64,000 bases of DNA from JACMJL01 sp963791805. GTDB taxonomy: Bacteria; Bacillota; Clostridia; Clostridiales; Clostridiaceae. The stretch lies in the NCBI GenBank assembly GCA_963791805.1, contig CAWBTU010000006.1, forward strand, positions 434,001 to 498,000. The letters run 5' to 3'. Below the pieces are notes generated by a model. It had not been told where the DNA came from and did no database searches. It was given only the letters and a program-made list of their open reading frames with translations. Positions 28,814-38,130 of the stretch are shown in pieces (the first letter of the stretch is position 1; each line of letters begins with the position of its first letter). The position numbers and the translations under genes were made by a program.

Positions 28814-28848
28814 AATTGCACCCAGGGAATATTCCACTGGGTGCAATT
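28814..28848. terminator. Bidirectional terminator between convergent blaR1 and crp-like genes
   Basis: AATTGCACCCAG at 28814-28825 pairs perfectly with CTGGGTGCAATT at 28837-28848. It lies between two gene ends that face each other. Confidence 0.85.
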
Positions 28849-28852
28849 TGCT

Positions 28853-29503
28853 TCACTCTTCTAAAAATTCTAAAAGTGCTTCCTTATTTAATATAAGTAT
28901 TTTTTTATATTTTGTATTAATCCATTTGTATTTAGAAAATTTGTTTAAAGTTCGACTTACCGTAACTCTACTTGCACCTACTGCCCTTCCAATACTATCA
29001 TGAGTGCAATCAATAGAATTATTAGAATGAAAATTTGCATTTAGGATATATTGAGCAATTCTTTTCTCAGCTGATAGAAATGAAATATTGTCAATTTCAT
29101 TTGATAACATCCTAACTTTTTTTGATAAAAGTTCTATAAAATTGAAAGCAAGAAATGGATCGTTTTGAAAATATGCTATAAGGTCAGTTTTATTAATGGG
29201 GATAATTTCTGAATCTGAAAAGGTTTTTGCTGAAGACATTCTTGGAAAACCATCAAAGAAAGAAGCTTCTCCAAAAAACTCTCCTTTTTTATAAGTAGTT
29301 AAAACTTTTTCTATGCCATCAGCAGAGGTTACAAAAGCTTGAACTATTCCCTCTTTTAAATAGTAAAAATTATTAGCAGTTTCTTCTTGTACATAAATTA
29401 TTTGATTACTTTTAATCTTTTGCGCTGGTTTTGTTTTAAAGGTTTCAAACAATTTGGTTGGCATATCTATTTTATGGTCTAAAAGTAATTCCCATTTATC
29501 CAA
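28853..29503 (-). CDS. Crp/Fnr-family transcriptional regulator
   Basis: The 216-residue protein has a cyclic-nucleotide-binding-like beta-barrel (about 20-125, with GEFFGEASFFDGFPRMSSA), a dimer helix, and a C-terminal helix-turn-helix (DSIGRAVGASRVTVSRTLNKF, about 170-192). No FNR-type iron-sulphur cysteine cluster is seen. The ligand is unknown; GEASFF with PRMSSA keeps the shape of a small-molecule pocket. It is a single gene with ribosome-binding site AGGAG, upstream of and divergent from the aconitase-type pair it may control. Confidence 0.85.
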   Translation of the reverse strand: MDKWELLLDHKIDMPTKLFETFKTKPAQKIKSNQIIYVQEETANNFYYLKEGIVQAFVTSADGIEKVLTTYKKGEFFGEASFFDGFPRMSSAKTFSDSEIIPINKTDLIAYFQNDPFLAFNFIELLSKKVRMLSNEIDNISFLSAEKRIAQYILNANFHSNNSIDCTHDSIGRAVGASRVTVSRTLNKFSKYKWINTKYKKILILNKEALLEFLEE

Positions 29504-29767
29504 AAAAACATCTCCTATAAGTAATTATTTTTTAAATTGTATCATAGTTTACATTCTTTATCAAAGTCTTATGTAATAATATAATAAAGTGATTCATTGA
29601 AGTAGTAAAAATGAAATTAAGGAGGGATATAGGATTATCTAAACTCACAATTAATATTAAAGGCTTTAATATTTTGAAAAAAAATTATATAATCTAAACA
29701 AAGAATTTAATTTTTAACAAATATCTCGAATTGAGGGATTTGAAATACAAGAAAAGAGGCGAAACAA

Positions 29768-31054
29768 ATGGGTAAGACGTTAGCAGAGAAAATATTTGAT
29801 GCGCACAGGGTAAATATGCCCTTTACTGATACGCATGTTTTAAAATTGGACAGGGTTTTTTGTCATGAAATCACAACCCCAATTGCCATTACAGATCTTA
29901 TGGCAAGAGGTATGGATAGAGTCTTTGACCCAACGAAAATAAAAGCTGTTATAGATCATGTAACACCTGCAAAAGATTCAAAAACTGCTGAACAGGGAAA
30001 GATACTTCGTGATTGGGCTAAAAGGCATGGTATCAAAGACTTTTTTGATATCGGAAAAAATGGAGTATGTCATGCAATATTCCCGGAAAAAGGGTTTGTA
30101 AGACCAGGTTATACAATTATCATGGGTGATTCCCACACATGTACTCACGGAGCCTTTGGTGCCTTTGCAGCAGGTGTTGGAACTACTGATCTTGAAGTTG
30201 GTATATTAAAAGGTGTATGTGCCTTCCACTTCCCAAAAACAATAAAATTTGTTCTTAATGGATCCTTGAAACCAGGAGTTTATGCAAAAGACCTTATACT
30301 TTTCATTATTAAAGAACTCACTGTTAATGGTGCAACAAACATGGTGATAGAATTTACAGGATCTGTAATTGATGCAATGTCAATGGAATCACGTATGACC
30401 TTGTGTAATATGGCAATAGAAGCAGGTGGTACTTGTGGAGTATGTTATCCTGATATGACAACAGTGGATTACTTATGGGAATTCATTAAAGATGAATTTA
30501 GTACAAAGGAAGATGCTTTGAAGGAATACTCAAAATGGATTCCTGATGCTGATGCTTCCTATGAAAAAGTATATGAATATGATGTTACAAATTTAGAACC
30601 AATGGTTACTTTTGGATTTAAACCTGACCAAGTAAAAACAGTTAGTGAGATGACTGGTACAAAACTTAATCAGATTTATATAGGAAGCTGTACCAATGGT
30701 CGTATAGAAGACCTCCGAATTGCTGCAGACATCCTTAAGGGTAAAAAAATAAGTGATGATGTGCGTGCAATAGTAAGTCCTGCAACGCCAGCAATTTATT
30801 CCATGGCCCTAAAAGAAGGACTAATTGAAATTTTTCAGGATGCAGGTTTTTGTGTTACAAACCCAACTTGTGGAGCTTGTCTAGGCATGAGTAATGGTGT
30901 ACTTGCAAGTGGTGAAGCATGTGCTTCTACAACAAATCGTAATTTCAATGGCAGAATGGGAAAAGGCGGTACAGTTCATCTTATGAGTCCTGCAACTGCT
31001 GCAGCTTCTGCAATTGAAGGAAAAATAATAAATTCTAAAATTTACGAAGCTTAG
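29768..31054 (+). CDS. Aconitase-superfamily hydro-lyase, large subunit (LeuC / homoaconitase / dimethylmalate dehydratase type)
   Basis: The 428-residue enzyme carries the three 4Fe-4S cysteines in GSCTNGR and CGACLG, plus MGDSHTCTHGAFGAF near the start. The short, separate-subunit form is shared by isopropylmalate isomerase (leucine pathway), homoaconitase-like enzymes and dimethylmalate dehydratase. All isomerise or dehydrate a hydroxy-acid through the iron-sulphur cluster. No leuA or leuB is adjacent, so a leucine role is not shown. The start ATG follows AAAGAGG. The small subunit begins 15 bp later. Confidence 0.85.
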   Translation: MGKTLAEKIFDAHRVNMPFTDTHVLKLDRVFCHEITTPIAITDLMARGMDRVFDPTKIKAVIDHVTPAKDSKTAEQGKILRDWAKRHGIKDFFDIGKNGVCHAIFPEKGFVRPGYTIIMGDSHTCTHGAFGAFAAGVGTTDLEVGILKGVCAFHFPKTIKFVLNGSLKPGVYAKDLILFIIKELTVNGATNMVIEFTGSVIDAMSMESRMTLCNMAIEAGGTCGVCYPDMTTVDYLWEFIKDEFSTKEDALKEYSKWIPDADASYEKVYEYDVTNLEPMVTFGFKPDQVKTVSEMTGTKLNQIYIGSCTNGRIEDLRIAADILKGKKISDDVRAIVSPATPAIYSMALKEGLIEIFQDAGFCVTNPTCGACLGMSNGVLASGEACASTTNRNFNGRMGKGGTVHLMSPATAAASAIEGKIINSKIYEA

Positions 31055-31069
31055 GAGGTGGAGTGGAAA

Positions 31070-31594
31070 ATGAAGAAATTTAGCGGAAAAGTTTTATTTT
31101 TAGATAGAAGTGATATTAATACAGACGAAATCATTCCAGCAAAGTATCTTACTGAAATTACTAAAGAAGCATTAAAGCCAAATTTGTTGGAAGATTTGAC
31201 AGTTGACGGTTTCAATAACAAAAAAGATATTGAAGGTAAAGCTGTAGTTGTAACAAGAGCAAATTTTGGTTGCGGTTCTTCCAGGGAACATGCTCCATGG
31301 GCTTTGGAGGTAAATGGAATCAATGTAGTTATAGCAGAAAACTTTGCAAGAATATTTAGACAAAATATGTACAATTGTGGTATGTTCGCAATAGAATTAC
31401 CTAAAGACAAGATTGAATATCTTTTTGATAATTATTCAGGCAAAGACACTTCAATAGAGATTGACATTGATAACGATAAAATTATTGTAACATCATCAGA
31501 AAAATCAGAAGTAATTGATTTCAAAGTGGGCGACTTTGACAAGACTCTTGTTAAAGAAGGCGGCTGGGTTAGTTACGCTGATAAAAATTATTAA
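31070..31594 (+). CDS. Aconitase-superfamily hydro-lyase, small subunit (LeuD type)
   Basis: The 174-residue swivel domain has the conserved FLDRSDINTDEIIPAKYL start and NFGCGSSREHAPWAL. The loop after the lysine is YLTE; this loop sets substrate choice in the family, and I recognise it as neither standard LeuD nor homoaconitase (YLRT). I start at ATG 31070, not at the upstream in-frame GTG 31058, because GGAGGTGG lies just before it. It forms the enzyme with the preceding large subunit and ends at a shared bidirectional terminator. Confidence 0.85.
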   Translation: MKKFSGKVLFLDRSDINTDEIIPAKYLTEITKEALKPNLLEDLTVDGFNNKKDIEGKAVVVTRANFGCGSSREHAPWALEVNGINVVIAENFARIFRQNMYNCGMFAIELPKDKIEYLFDNYSGKDTSIEIDIDNDKIIVTSSEKSEVIDFKVGDFDKTLVKEGGWVSYADKNY

Positions 31595-31612
31595 TGAGTA
31601 TATAGAAGATTT

Positions 31613-31647
31613 AAGACCTGCAGAACTGTTTGTTTTGCAGGTCTTTT
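31613..31647. terminator. Bidirectional terminator
   Basis: AAGACCTGCA at 31613-31622 pairs with TGCAGGTCTT at 31636-31645, with T-rich flanks, between two genes that converge. Confidence 0.85.
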
Positions 31648-31666
31648 ATTAGGAAAAATAAACAAA

Positions 31667-32905
31667 TTATAACTTCAAAGTAATAAAATAATCCTCAGGA
31701 GTCTCAGCACGTCTTATCATTCTCACCGATCCATCTGTGCATAAAAGTAACTCTGAAGGACGGAGTTTACCATTAAAGTTATAACTATGCGAGTAAGTAT
31801 ATGCTCCGGCATCATGAAATACTAGTATATTACCTTCTTCCATTGAAGGAAGTGGTCTATCAATTGCAAATCTGTCTCTATCTTCACACAAGGCTCCTGT
31901 TATATCATATACTTGGGAGCATTCCTCATTTTCCTTACCAATTACAGAAATATGATAATAATTATTATACTTTGCAGGGCTCATAAAGCTATTTGTGGAA
32001 GCATCAAGCCCTAGAAAATTCTTATATGTCCTTTTTACGTGGAGAACTGAGGTCACAAAATATCCATATGGACCTGTCATATATATTCCAAGCTCTGTAA
32101 ATAATGAAATTGGAGCAAGTCCTGCCTTCACAATAGTTTCATCGTACGCTTTTTTAATACAGTAACTTATTGCCTCAATATCAGTAGGGGAATCCTCTGG
32201 CAGAAAAGGTATGCCAAGTCCACCTGCTAAGTTCACAAAATCAACTTTTATTCCTGTGTTTTTGTACAAATCTACTATATACTGAAAAATCTTACGAGAA
32301 TTATTTCCAAAATACTTGGCATCTCTTTTATGGCATCCAAATTGAGCATGAATTCCAAAACGCTTTACTCCTAGTTTTTGAAGATATTTGAAACCATCAT
32401 AAATCTGTTCTTTTGTGGATCCAAATTTACTATTTTTTAAATTTATAAGAACTTTATCTTCGTACTTTATATCTTCACCAAGGTTAAGCCTACAACAAAT
32501 GGTTTCAGGTATACCTGCACTGCTTTTTAAGAAATCAATATGACCTGTGTCATCTAGATTAATTATAGCGCCGAGATTTTTAGCTAAGATATATTCCTCC
32601 TTAGTTGTTACATTAGAAGTAAACATGATATCTTCCTTTGAAAATCCGCTAATATTAGCTAGCATTAATTCTGTTAGAGAGGCACATTCTACTCCGCAGC
32701 CTTCTTCTTTAAAAATCTTGAGAATAGATGGATTTGGAGTAGACTTAACTGCAAAATATTCATGATATCCATTATTCCAAGAAAAAGCCCTTTTTAAATT
32801 TCTAAGGTTTTCGCGGATTGCCTTTTCATCATAAATATAAAATGGGGTTGGAAATTCTGATACAATATTTTTAAGTTTCTCATTTGAAAATGGTAGGTTT
32901 TTCAT
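31667..32905 (-). CDS. PLP-dependent decarboxylase, diaminopimelate decarboxylase-like (fold III)
   Basis: The 412-residue protein has an alanine-racemase-like barrel with the PLP lysine K54 in YFAVKSTPNPS, HAQFGCHKRD and a glycine loop NLAGGLGIPF. The C-terminal half carries GALCEDRDRFA and HDAGAYTYS. The usual EPGR motif of LysA is changed to ELGIYMTG, so the substrate may not be meso-diaminopimelate; another diamino or carboxylated amino acid is possible. It is divergent from a MocR-type regulator, which suggests it is the regulated target. The ATG at 32905 follows AAAGGAG. Confidence 0.75.
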   Translation of the reverse strand: MKNLPFSNEKLKNIVSEFPTPFYIYDEKAIRENLRNLKRAFSWNNGYHEYFAVKSTPNPSILKIFKEEGCGVECASLTELMLANISGFSKEDIMFTSNVTTKEEYILAKNLGAIINLDDTGHIDFLKSSAGIPETICCRLNLGEDIKYEDKVLINLKNSKFGSTKEQIYDGFKYLQKLGVKRFGIHAQFGCHKRDAKYFGNNSRKIFQYIVDLYKNTGIKVDFVNLAGGLGIPFLPEDSPTDIEAISYCIKKAYDETIVKAGLAPISLFTELGIYMTGPYGYFVTSVLHVKRTYKNFLGLDASTNSFMSPAKYNNYYHISVIGKENEECSQVYDITGALCEDRDRFAIDRPLPSMEEGNILVFHDAGAYTYSHSYNFNGKLRPSELLLCTDGSVRMIRRAETPEDYFITLKL

Positions 32906-33046
32906 TTTAGATTTCTCCTTTCGCTAGGAAGCAATAGTAACTTAGAATGTATACTTCTATTAATAAGCTTACTGTCAAAGTCCATGTAGAACTTCGATTT
33001 CCTTTTGTTTGTGATATAATAATTTTAATAGAAATAAAACGAAGAA

Positions 33047-33080
33047 ACCAGTATAGAAATTTAATAGTATACCGGTATAG
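33047..33080 (+). promoter_or_regulatory. Direct repeats, probable MocR operator
   Basis: ACCAGTATAG at 33047-33056 recurs as ACCGGTATAG at 33071-33080, 24 bp apart. The second is part of a perfect 12-bp palindrome, TATACCGGTATA. Paired direct repeats in the divergent space are usual for MocR/GntR aminotransferase-like regulators. They lie upstream of both the decarboxylase and regulator genes. Confidence 0.55.
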
Positions 33081-33092
33081 ATGAGGATGCAT

Positions 33093-34412
33093 ATGGGTTA
33101 TAAATATGAAACTGTTGCTGATTTAATAAAAAAAAGTATTTATTCTGGAGAGTATAACCCGGGCGAAAAATTGCCATCAATTCAAAAGTTGTCTAAGGAT
33201 TTAGCTTATAATACTGATACAATAGTAAAAGCTTATAAGCAGCTAGAAGAGGAACATTTAATTTACGTTGTACCCAAAAGTGGTTATTATGTAATGAAAA
33301 ATGAAAATAAGATGGATGTAAATAAAAATGTTATAGATATGTTAAACATTTATCTACCTGATAAAATTAATCCCTATAAGGATTTTTATCATTGCATGGA
33401 TAAGGCAATTTCAATCTATGGAAAGAAACTTTTTGAATATTCTTTCCCCAAAGGTATGCCTGAGTTAATTAATGTTTTAACTAAACATCTAATGAATTTT
33501 CAAATATTTACGAAACCTGAAAACATATTTATTACAAATGGTTCCCAGCAAGCCTTGTACATTCTTGGGGCGATGAACTTTCCTGGAGGGAAATCAAAAG
33601 TTCTTGTGGAGCAACCTACCTATTCCATAATGCTAAAAATATTAGAAAGTGCTAGAGTTCCTGTTATGGGTATTAAAAGAACTCAGGAAGGTATAGACTT
33701 AAATGAATTGGAAGCAATATTTAGAAATGGAGATATAAAGTTTTTTTATACAATGCCTAGATATCAAAACCCCACTGGATTTTGTTATAGTAATGAACAA
33801 AAAAAAGAAATAATAAGGTTAGCAGAAAAATATGAAGTATATATTGTAGAAGATGATTATCTGGCAGATCTTGAACTAGATAAAAAGTCAGATCCTATGT
33901 ACACAATGGGAGATAAAGAGAGAACTATTTATATTGGGAGCTTTTCCAAAACATTGCTTCCAGGCTTGCGGCTTGGCATGGCAATACTTCCAAAAGAATT
34001 ACATGAAAAATTTATAGCTTTCAAATACAGTATAGACTTAAATACATCTATACTAACCCAAGGAGCCCTTGAAGTTTATTTAAAAAGTAGCATGTACAAG
34101 TCACATATTAAAAGAACAAGAAAATTTTATCACAGTAAAATGGATACATTAAAAAAATTATGCCAAAAGGATTTAAAAGATAAAATAACTTGGTATATTC
34201 CTAAGACTGGATTATATGCATATATGGAGATGAAAGAAATATCTTCAGAGCTTCTTGAGAACAGCCTATTAAATAACAAGGTGTTGGTAAGCAGTACAAG
34301 TCACTGCTATATTGAGGGCTTTGAGCATGAAGAAGGTATAAGGCTATGTGTATGCAATGCAAGTGATGAAGATATAAGAAGAGCAGTTAATATCATTGAA
34401 GCACTAGTATAG
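33093..34412 (+). CDS. MocR-family regulator (GntR helix-turn-helix plus aminotransferase-like domain)
   Basis: The 439-residue protein joins an N-terminal GntR winged helix (KSIYSGEYNPGEKLPSIQKLSKDL, first 70 residues) to a fold-I aminotransferase domain. The PLP lysine is in GSFSKTLLPGLRLG and the GGKSKVLVEQPTYS region is also present. Such proteins sense PLP or an amino-acid/PLP adduct and regulate a neighbouring PLP enzyme, here the divergent decarboxylase. I favour ATG 33093, 6 bp after GAGG; ATG 33081 and 33087 are in-frame alternatives. Confidence 0.87.
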   Translation: MGYKYETVADLIKKSIYSGEYNPGEKLPSIQKLSKDLAYNTDTIVKAYKQLEEEHLIYVVPKSGYYVMKNENKMDVNKNVIDMLNIYLPDKINPYKDFYHCMDKAISIYGKKLFEYSFPKGMPELINVLTKHLMNFQIFTKPENIFITNGSQQALYILGAMNFPGGKSKVLVEQPTYSIMLKILESARVPVMGIKRTQEGIDLNELEAIFRNGDIKFFYTMPRYQNPTGFCYSNEQKKEIIRLAEKYEVYIVEDDYLADLELDKKSDPMYTMGDKERTIYIGSFSKTLLPGLRLGMAILPKELHEKFIAFKYSIDLNTSILTQGALEVYLKSSMYKSHIKRTRKFYHSKMDTLKKLCQKDLKDKITWYIPKTGLYAYMEMKEISSELLENSLLNNKVLVSSTSHCYIEGFEHEEGIRLCVCNASDEDIRRAVNIIEALV

Positions 34413-34550
34413 ATGTTAAGTTTGCCTTTTAGCTTACTTTATTAGCTTGTAATATTTACAAAACATATTTATATTGGTGTAATCATTGTCAAATAATAAA
34501 TAGTTACGGAAATTATGATGTGAGTATTAAAAATATCTTAAAAGTATTGT

Positions 34551-34655
34551 ATTTCTTCTTAAAGTAATAATCATTTTAGCTTCAAATGGCGTATAATTAA
34601 AGTAGACTATTCCTTTTCCCTAGTGCTGGAGTCATTACCCAGCGCTTTTTATTTT
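34551..34655 (+). ncRNA. Short promoter-terminator unit, copy B (putative small RNA)
   Basis: Aligned without gaps to 11901-11970, this copy shares ATTTCTTCTTAAA and GTATAATTAA (TATAAT at 34592-34597). A terminator hairpin, AGTGCTGG at 34622-34629 with CCAGCGCT at 34639-34646, follows with a T-run. Its loop (AGTCATTAC) resembles those of the hairpins beside the two small peptide genes. No intact peptide gene lies opposite. The predicted transcript would be about 50 nt. Confidence 0.4.
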
Positions 34656-34835
34656 TTGCGTTTAATTTTATTTTTGTAATGGTATGCCTTAAGTAAAATA
34701 TCTTTGAGTTTGGTATAATAGTTATGTATCATTTACTTATATACTCAATTAGGTTTATAAATCTTATTTTATAAATAAATATTTAAATATGAGAAGCACA
34801 TTTTGCTTAAACAACCAATTTAGGAGATGTGAATA

Positions 34836-35516
34836 ATGGAGAAAATACTTATTATTGATGATGAGCTTGCTATATCTAGTCTAATTAAATTGATTTTGAA
34901 AAAAGAAAATTATATTGTAGAAACTGCTGATGCAGGAAATAAGGGTATCGATTTAATTCACTCTTTTAAGCCAGATTTGATTATCCTAGATTTAATGTTA
35001 CCTGATATGTCAGGTTATGATGTTTTAAGGAAAGTTAATACTGAAAATCATATTCCAGTTATTATGGTGTCAGCTAGAAATGAGGTAATAGACAAGGTAT
35101 TAGGACTTGAACTTGGTGCGGAGGATTACATTTCAAAGCCCTTTGATAATAGAGAATTGATTACCCGGGTAAAAGTTGCGCTACGTAGGATGCAGCAAAG
35201 CCCTGTAATTTCTTCTAGATTTTCATATCTAGATATAGAGATAGATTTTAACAATAAAATAGTTTTGAAAAATGGACAAGAAATTCAATTGACTCCTAAA
35301 GAATATAATATAATTGAGCTACTTGCAAAAAATCCGAAAAAATTGTTCAGCCGTGAGGATTTATTATCAAAAATTTGGGAGTTTGATTATGTAGGAACTA
35401 GCAGAACTATAGATATAACTATAAACAGGCTTAGAAAAAAAATAGAGGACAATCCAAATGAGCCCAACTATATAAAAACGGTATGGGGATTTGGCTACTG
35501 TTTTGGGAGGGAGTAA
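34836..35516 (+). CDS. OmpR-family response regulator
   Basis: The 226 residues hold a receiver domain (1-120, phosphoacceptor D52 in LIILDLMLP, with K in ISKPF) and an OmpR winged-helix domain (about 130-226, ending IKTVWGFGYCF). It is the transcriptional output of the kinase encoded 1 bp downstream. The ATG at 34836 follows TAGGAG. Genes for two lipoproteins follow the kinase, probably in the same operon, so the system likely watches the cell envelope. Confidence 0.92.
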   Translation: MEKILIIDDELAISSLIKLILKKENYIVETADAGNKGIDLIHSFKPDLIILDLMLPDMSGYDVLRKVNTENHIPVIMVSARNEVIDKVLGLELGAEDYISKPFDNRELITRVKVALRRMQQSPVISSRFSYLDIEIDFNNKIVLKNGQEIQLTPKEYNIIELLAKNPKKLFSREDLLSKIWEFDYVGTSRTIDITINRLRKKIEDNPNEPNYIKTVWGFGYCFGRE

Positions 35517-35517
35517 C

Positions 35518-36921
35518 TTGAAGTTTGCACCCAAACTAGCGATATACTATTTAGCAGTAGTACTTACAGCATTACTTATAACTGGTTTTTTTGTTATTCA
35601 GTCAATTGAGACACATGCTTCAAAATCAATGGAAGAAGAAATTATGGGTAAAAATGATGCCTCATTGAGTTATATTCGGCAACAAGTTTTTGCACAAACT
35701 GGAGAAGGTGTTGATGATCTATGGGATTCCCTAGCAAATCCAATAGCTGAAACCTTAAGTCAAAATACAGGCTCAGAAGTTAGGATATACAATAATAAAA
35801 TGGATCTGCTAAGCTGCAGCGTGGATGGTGTTTTAAAGCAGGAAAGTGAATTAGGCAAAATAGATAAAAATAAAGAGCTTTTGAAGCATGCACTTAAAGG
35901 TGAAACAGTTTATATAATAAAAAATGGTAAGATCTATGCGGCATCACCAATAGTGATGTTTGACAAAACCGTAGGTATTTTTGAATTTGTAACTGATATG
36001 AAATTGGTTAACAATGTAATTACTGGTGTTAAACATATTCTTTACATAGGTGCAATTATTTTTTCTGTCACAATAATTGTTCTAAGCTTTTTCATTGCAG
36101 GTAGAGTTGTTAAGCCTCTTAATGAACTTGTTGAAGCCACAAGACAATATTCAAAGCATAATTTTGTAACACTTAGTATAAAAAGAAAAGACGAATTTGG
36201 AATACTGGCCAGCAGCTTCAATGATATGGGGAATAGAATTCAAGATTATGTTAAAAAGCAAAAGCAATTCGTATCAAACGTTTCTCACGAACTGAGAACT
36301 CCGCTTACAGCTATTAAGGGATATTCCGAATATTTAAATAGTGAAATAGAGGGGAATGAAGATATTGAAGAGGCTTTATTTCATTTGAAAAATGAATCGC
36401 TTAGACTAGAAAATATGGTAAATGAGCTATTGCTTCTATCAAAAATTGATTCAGGAAATGACTCTTTTGAAAATTATAGTTTAAATCTATCACAATTAGT
36501 TGAAGAAATTGTAGCAAATAGTAAATTTAAAGCTGATAAGCATAACATAGAAATTAGGCTTGCCTTAACTGATCAGGATATATTTATAGAATCAAATAGA
36601 GAAAAACTAATTCCAGTAATAGTAAATGTTTTAGATAACGCAATTAAGTTTTCAAGCAATGGGGGTTTTGTTGATATAAACCTAGGACTATTGGAAGAAG
36701 CATCATATATTGAGATTATTGATTACGGCATAGGTATATGTGATAAAGATAAAGACTCCATATTTGAACGTTTTTACAGAGCAGAAAATGCTAAAGGTGT
36801 AACTGGCACTGGCCTTGGACTTAATATAGTAAAGGATATATTAGAAAGACTTGGAGGTTCAATAGAAATTGATAGTAAACTAGGTGTTGGAACTCAGGTT
36901 AGAATATATCTAAAAAGGTAA
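35518..36921 (+). CDS. Membrane sensor histidine kinase
   Basis: The 467-residue kinase has two membrane spans (about 8-28 and 170-195) around an external sensor of about 140 residues. Then come a HAMP linker, the dimerisation helix with the H-box VSNVSHELRTPL, and an ATPase domain with NAIKFSSNGG (N box), DYGIGI (G1) and GTGLGLNIV (G2). The start is TTG 35518, seven bases after GGGAGGGAG and one base after the regulator stop. It phosphorylates the OmpR-type regulator before it. Confidence 0.9.
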   Translation: MKFAPKLAIYYLAVVLTALLITGFFVIQSIETHASKSMEEEIMGKNDASLSYIRQQVFAQTGEGVDDLWDSLANPIAETLSQNTGSEVRIYNNKMDLLSCSVDGVLKQESELGKIDKNKELLKHALKGETVYIIKNGKIYAASPIVMFDKTVGIFEFVTDMKLVNNVITGVKHILYIGAIIFSVTIIVLSFFIAGRVVKPLNELVEATRQYSKHNFVTLSIKRKDEFGILASSFNDMGNRIQDYVKKQKQFVSNVSHELRTPLTAIKGYSEYLNSEIEGNEDIEEALFHLKNESLRLENMVNELLLLSKIDSGNDSFENYSLNLSQLVEEIVANSKFKADKHNIEIRLALTDQDIFIESNREKLIPVIVNVLDNAIKFSSNGGFVDINLGLLEEASYIEIIDYGIGICDKDKDSIFERFYRAENAKGVTGTGLGLNIVKDILERLGGSIEIDSKLGVGTQVRIYLKR

Positions 36922-36948
36922 TATGATTAATTTTCAGGCGGTGTATAT

Positions 36949-38037
36949 ATGAATAAAAGTAGAAATTGTTTAATTGTAAGCATTGTCATAGCATTAATTT
37001 TGACATCATGCAGTGTAAAAATAAGTTCTAGAGATACTAGGGTAATTCAGAAACAAAGGGAAGATAAAGTTAAAATCACTGAAGTAAAGGAGCTGAAGAG
37101 TGAAAAAGACATTAATCAAGTCTTTGCTATATCACCTTTAAATAATGAAATTTTTGTAAGAGAAGATAATAAGTTTGGATGTGTGAACCTGTCAGATGAT
37201 TCTTTTACTGAATATCATCTAAAATTAAATAATCCTCAATTCTTAGAAGGTTTAAATTTCTCACCGGATGGCCAAAGTATTACATATTGGGAACCTAATG
37301 AAGCAAGGCAGTATTCATATAATTATATAATGGACAATGATTCTCATGCTAGTGCAAAAAAAATAATTGGTACAGGTGAGGAAGATGGTTTTGATGCTAA
37401 TTCAGAAAGTGTAACATGGTCAAAAGATGGTAAATATTTGGCTTACAGGGTAAAATCTAAAATATTTGTGTTTGATAAGAACTTAAATGAAATAATGTCA
37501 ATAGATGGTGCATACCAATATTCAAACAAGCCATGTTTTTATGATAATACTACAATTATTTATATATCAGAGGATGGCAACGGTAATAAGAGGATTGTAA
37601 GAAGAAATATATTGAAAAAAGATGAAAAAGCTTTTGATATACTGGAAGCTAGTGGCTTTGATTTTTCCGATGATAGAAGGTATATTACATATTATACCGA
37701 GGATGAAATAAAATCTACAGAAATAGACTATACAAAATTAAAAACAAGAGTGGCAAAAATAGATGAAGCTTTCAAAATAACAAAAACCAATCAATATACC
37801 TTGTTTAACGGGAAATGGATACCAGACAAGAATATTCAATTGTATATAGATCAAGGAAAATTGAAAGTTTATAATGCAAATACAGGCAAAGAACAGGAAC
37901 TACTTAAACTAAAAGAGATTTCCCTTTCTGATTTTAATGCTTGTAACATTTATTGTGAGAGTAGTAAAGAAATTATTTTAGTATTAAGCAATCTTTACAA
38001 AACAAAAATTTTTAAGGTTTCTCTAAAATATGATTAG
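36949..38037 (+). CDS. Lipoprotein with beta-propeller-like repeats
   Basis: A lipoprotein signal (lipobox LTSC near residue 21) anchors a domain of about 340 residues outside the membrane. Repeats such as LNFSPDGQSITYW, VTWSKDGKYLAYR and FDFSDDRRYITYY are TolB/WD40-like propeller blades. The ligand is unknown. It lies 27 bp after the histidine kinase gene with ribosome-binding site GGCGGTG, so it is probably co-expressed and may feed or modulate the sensor. Confidence 0.75.
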   Translation: MNKSRNCLIVSIVIALILTSCSVKISSRDTRVIQKQREDKVKITEVKELKSEKDINQVFAISPLNNEIFVREDNKFGCVNLSDDSFTEYHLKLNNPQFLEGLNFSPDGQSITYWEPNEARQYSYNYIMDNDSHASAKKIIGTGEEDGFDANSESVTWSKDGKYLAYRVKSKIFVFDKNLNEIMSIDGAYQYSNKPCFYDNTTIIYISEDGNGNKRIVRRNILKKDEKAFDILEASGFDFSDDRRYITYYTEDEIKSTEIDYTKLKTRVAKIDEAFKITKTNQYTLFNGKWIPDKNIQLYIDQGKLKVYNANTGKEQELLKLKEISLSDFNACNIYCESSKEIILVLSNLYKTKIFKVSLKYD

Positions 38038-38130
38038 TTTATTGTTACACCTTTGAAACAATTATAAGATAATATTGAAAAAGGTATTTTGTATAATATG
38101 TGTATAGTAAATTTTCGGGAGGAAAGATAT

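Noticed and set aside
29504..29767. T-box or leucine leader before the aconitase-type pair
   Set aside because: No T-box bulge sequence, specifier hairpin or leucine-rich leader peptide was found.
34650..34740. Minus-strand 27-codon frame as a third hydrophobic toxin
   Set aside because: Its position fits, but the product is basic and polar and there is no ribosome-binding site.
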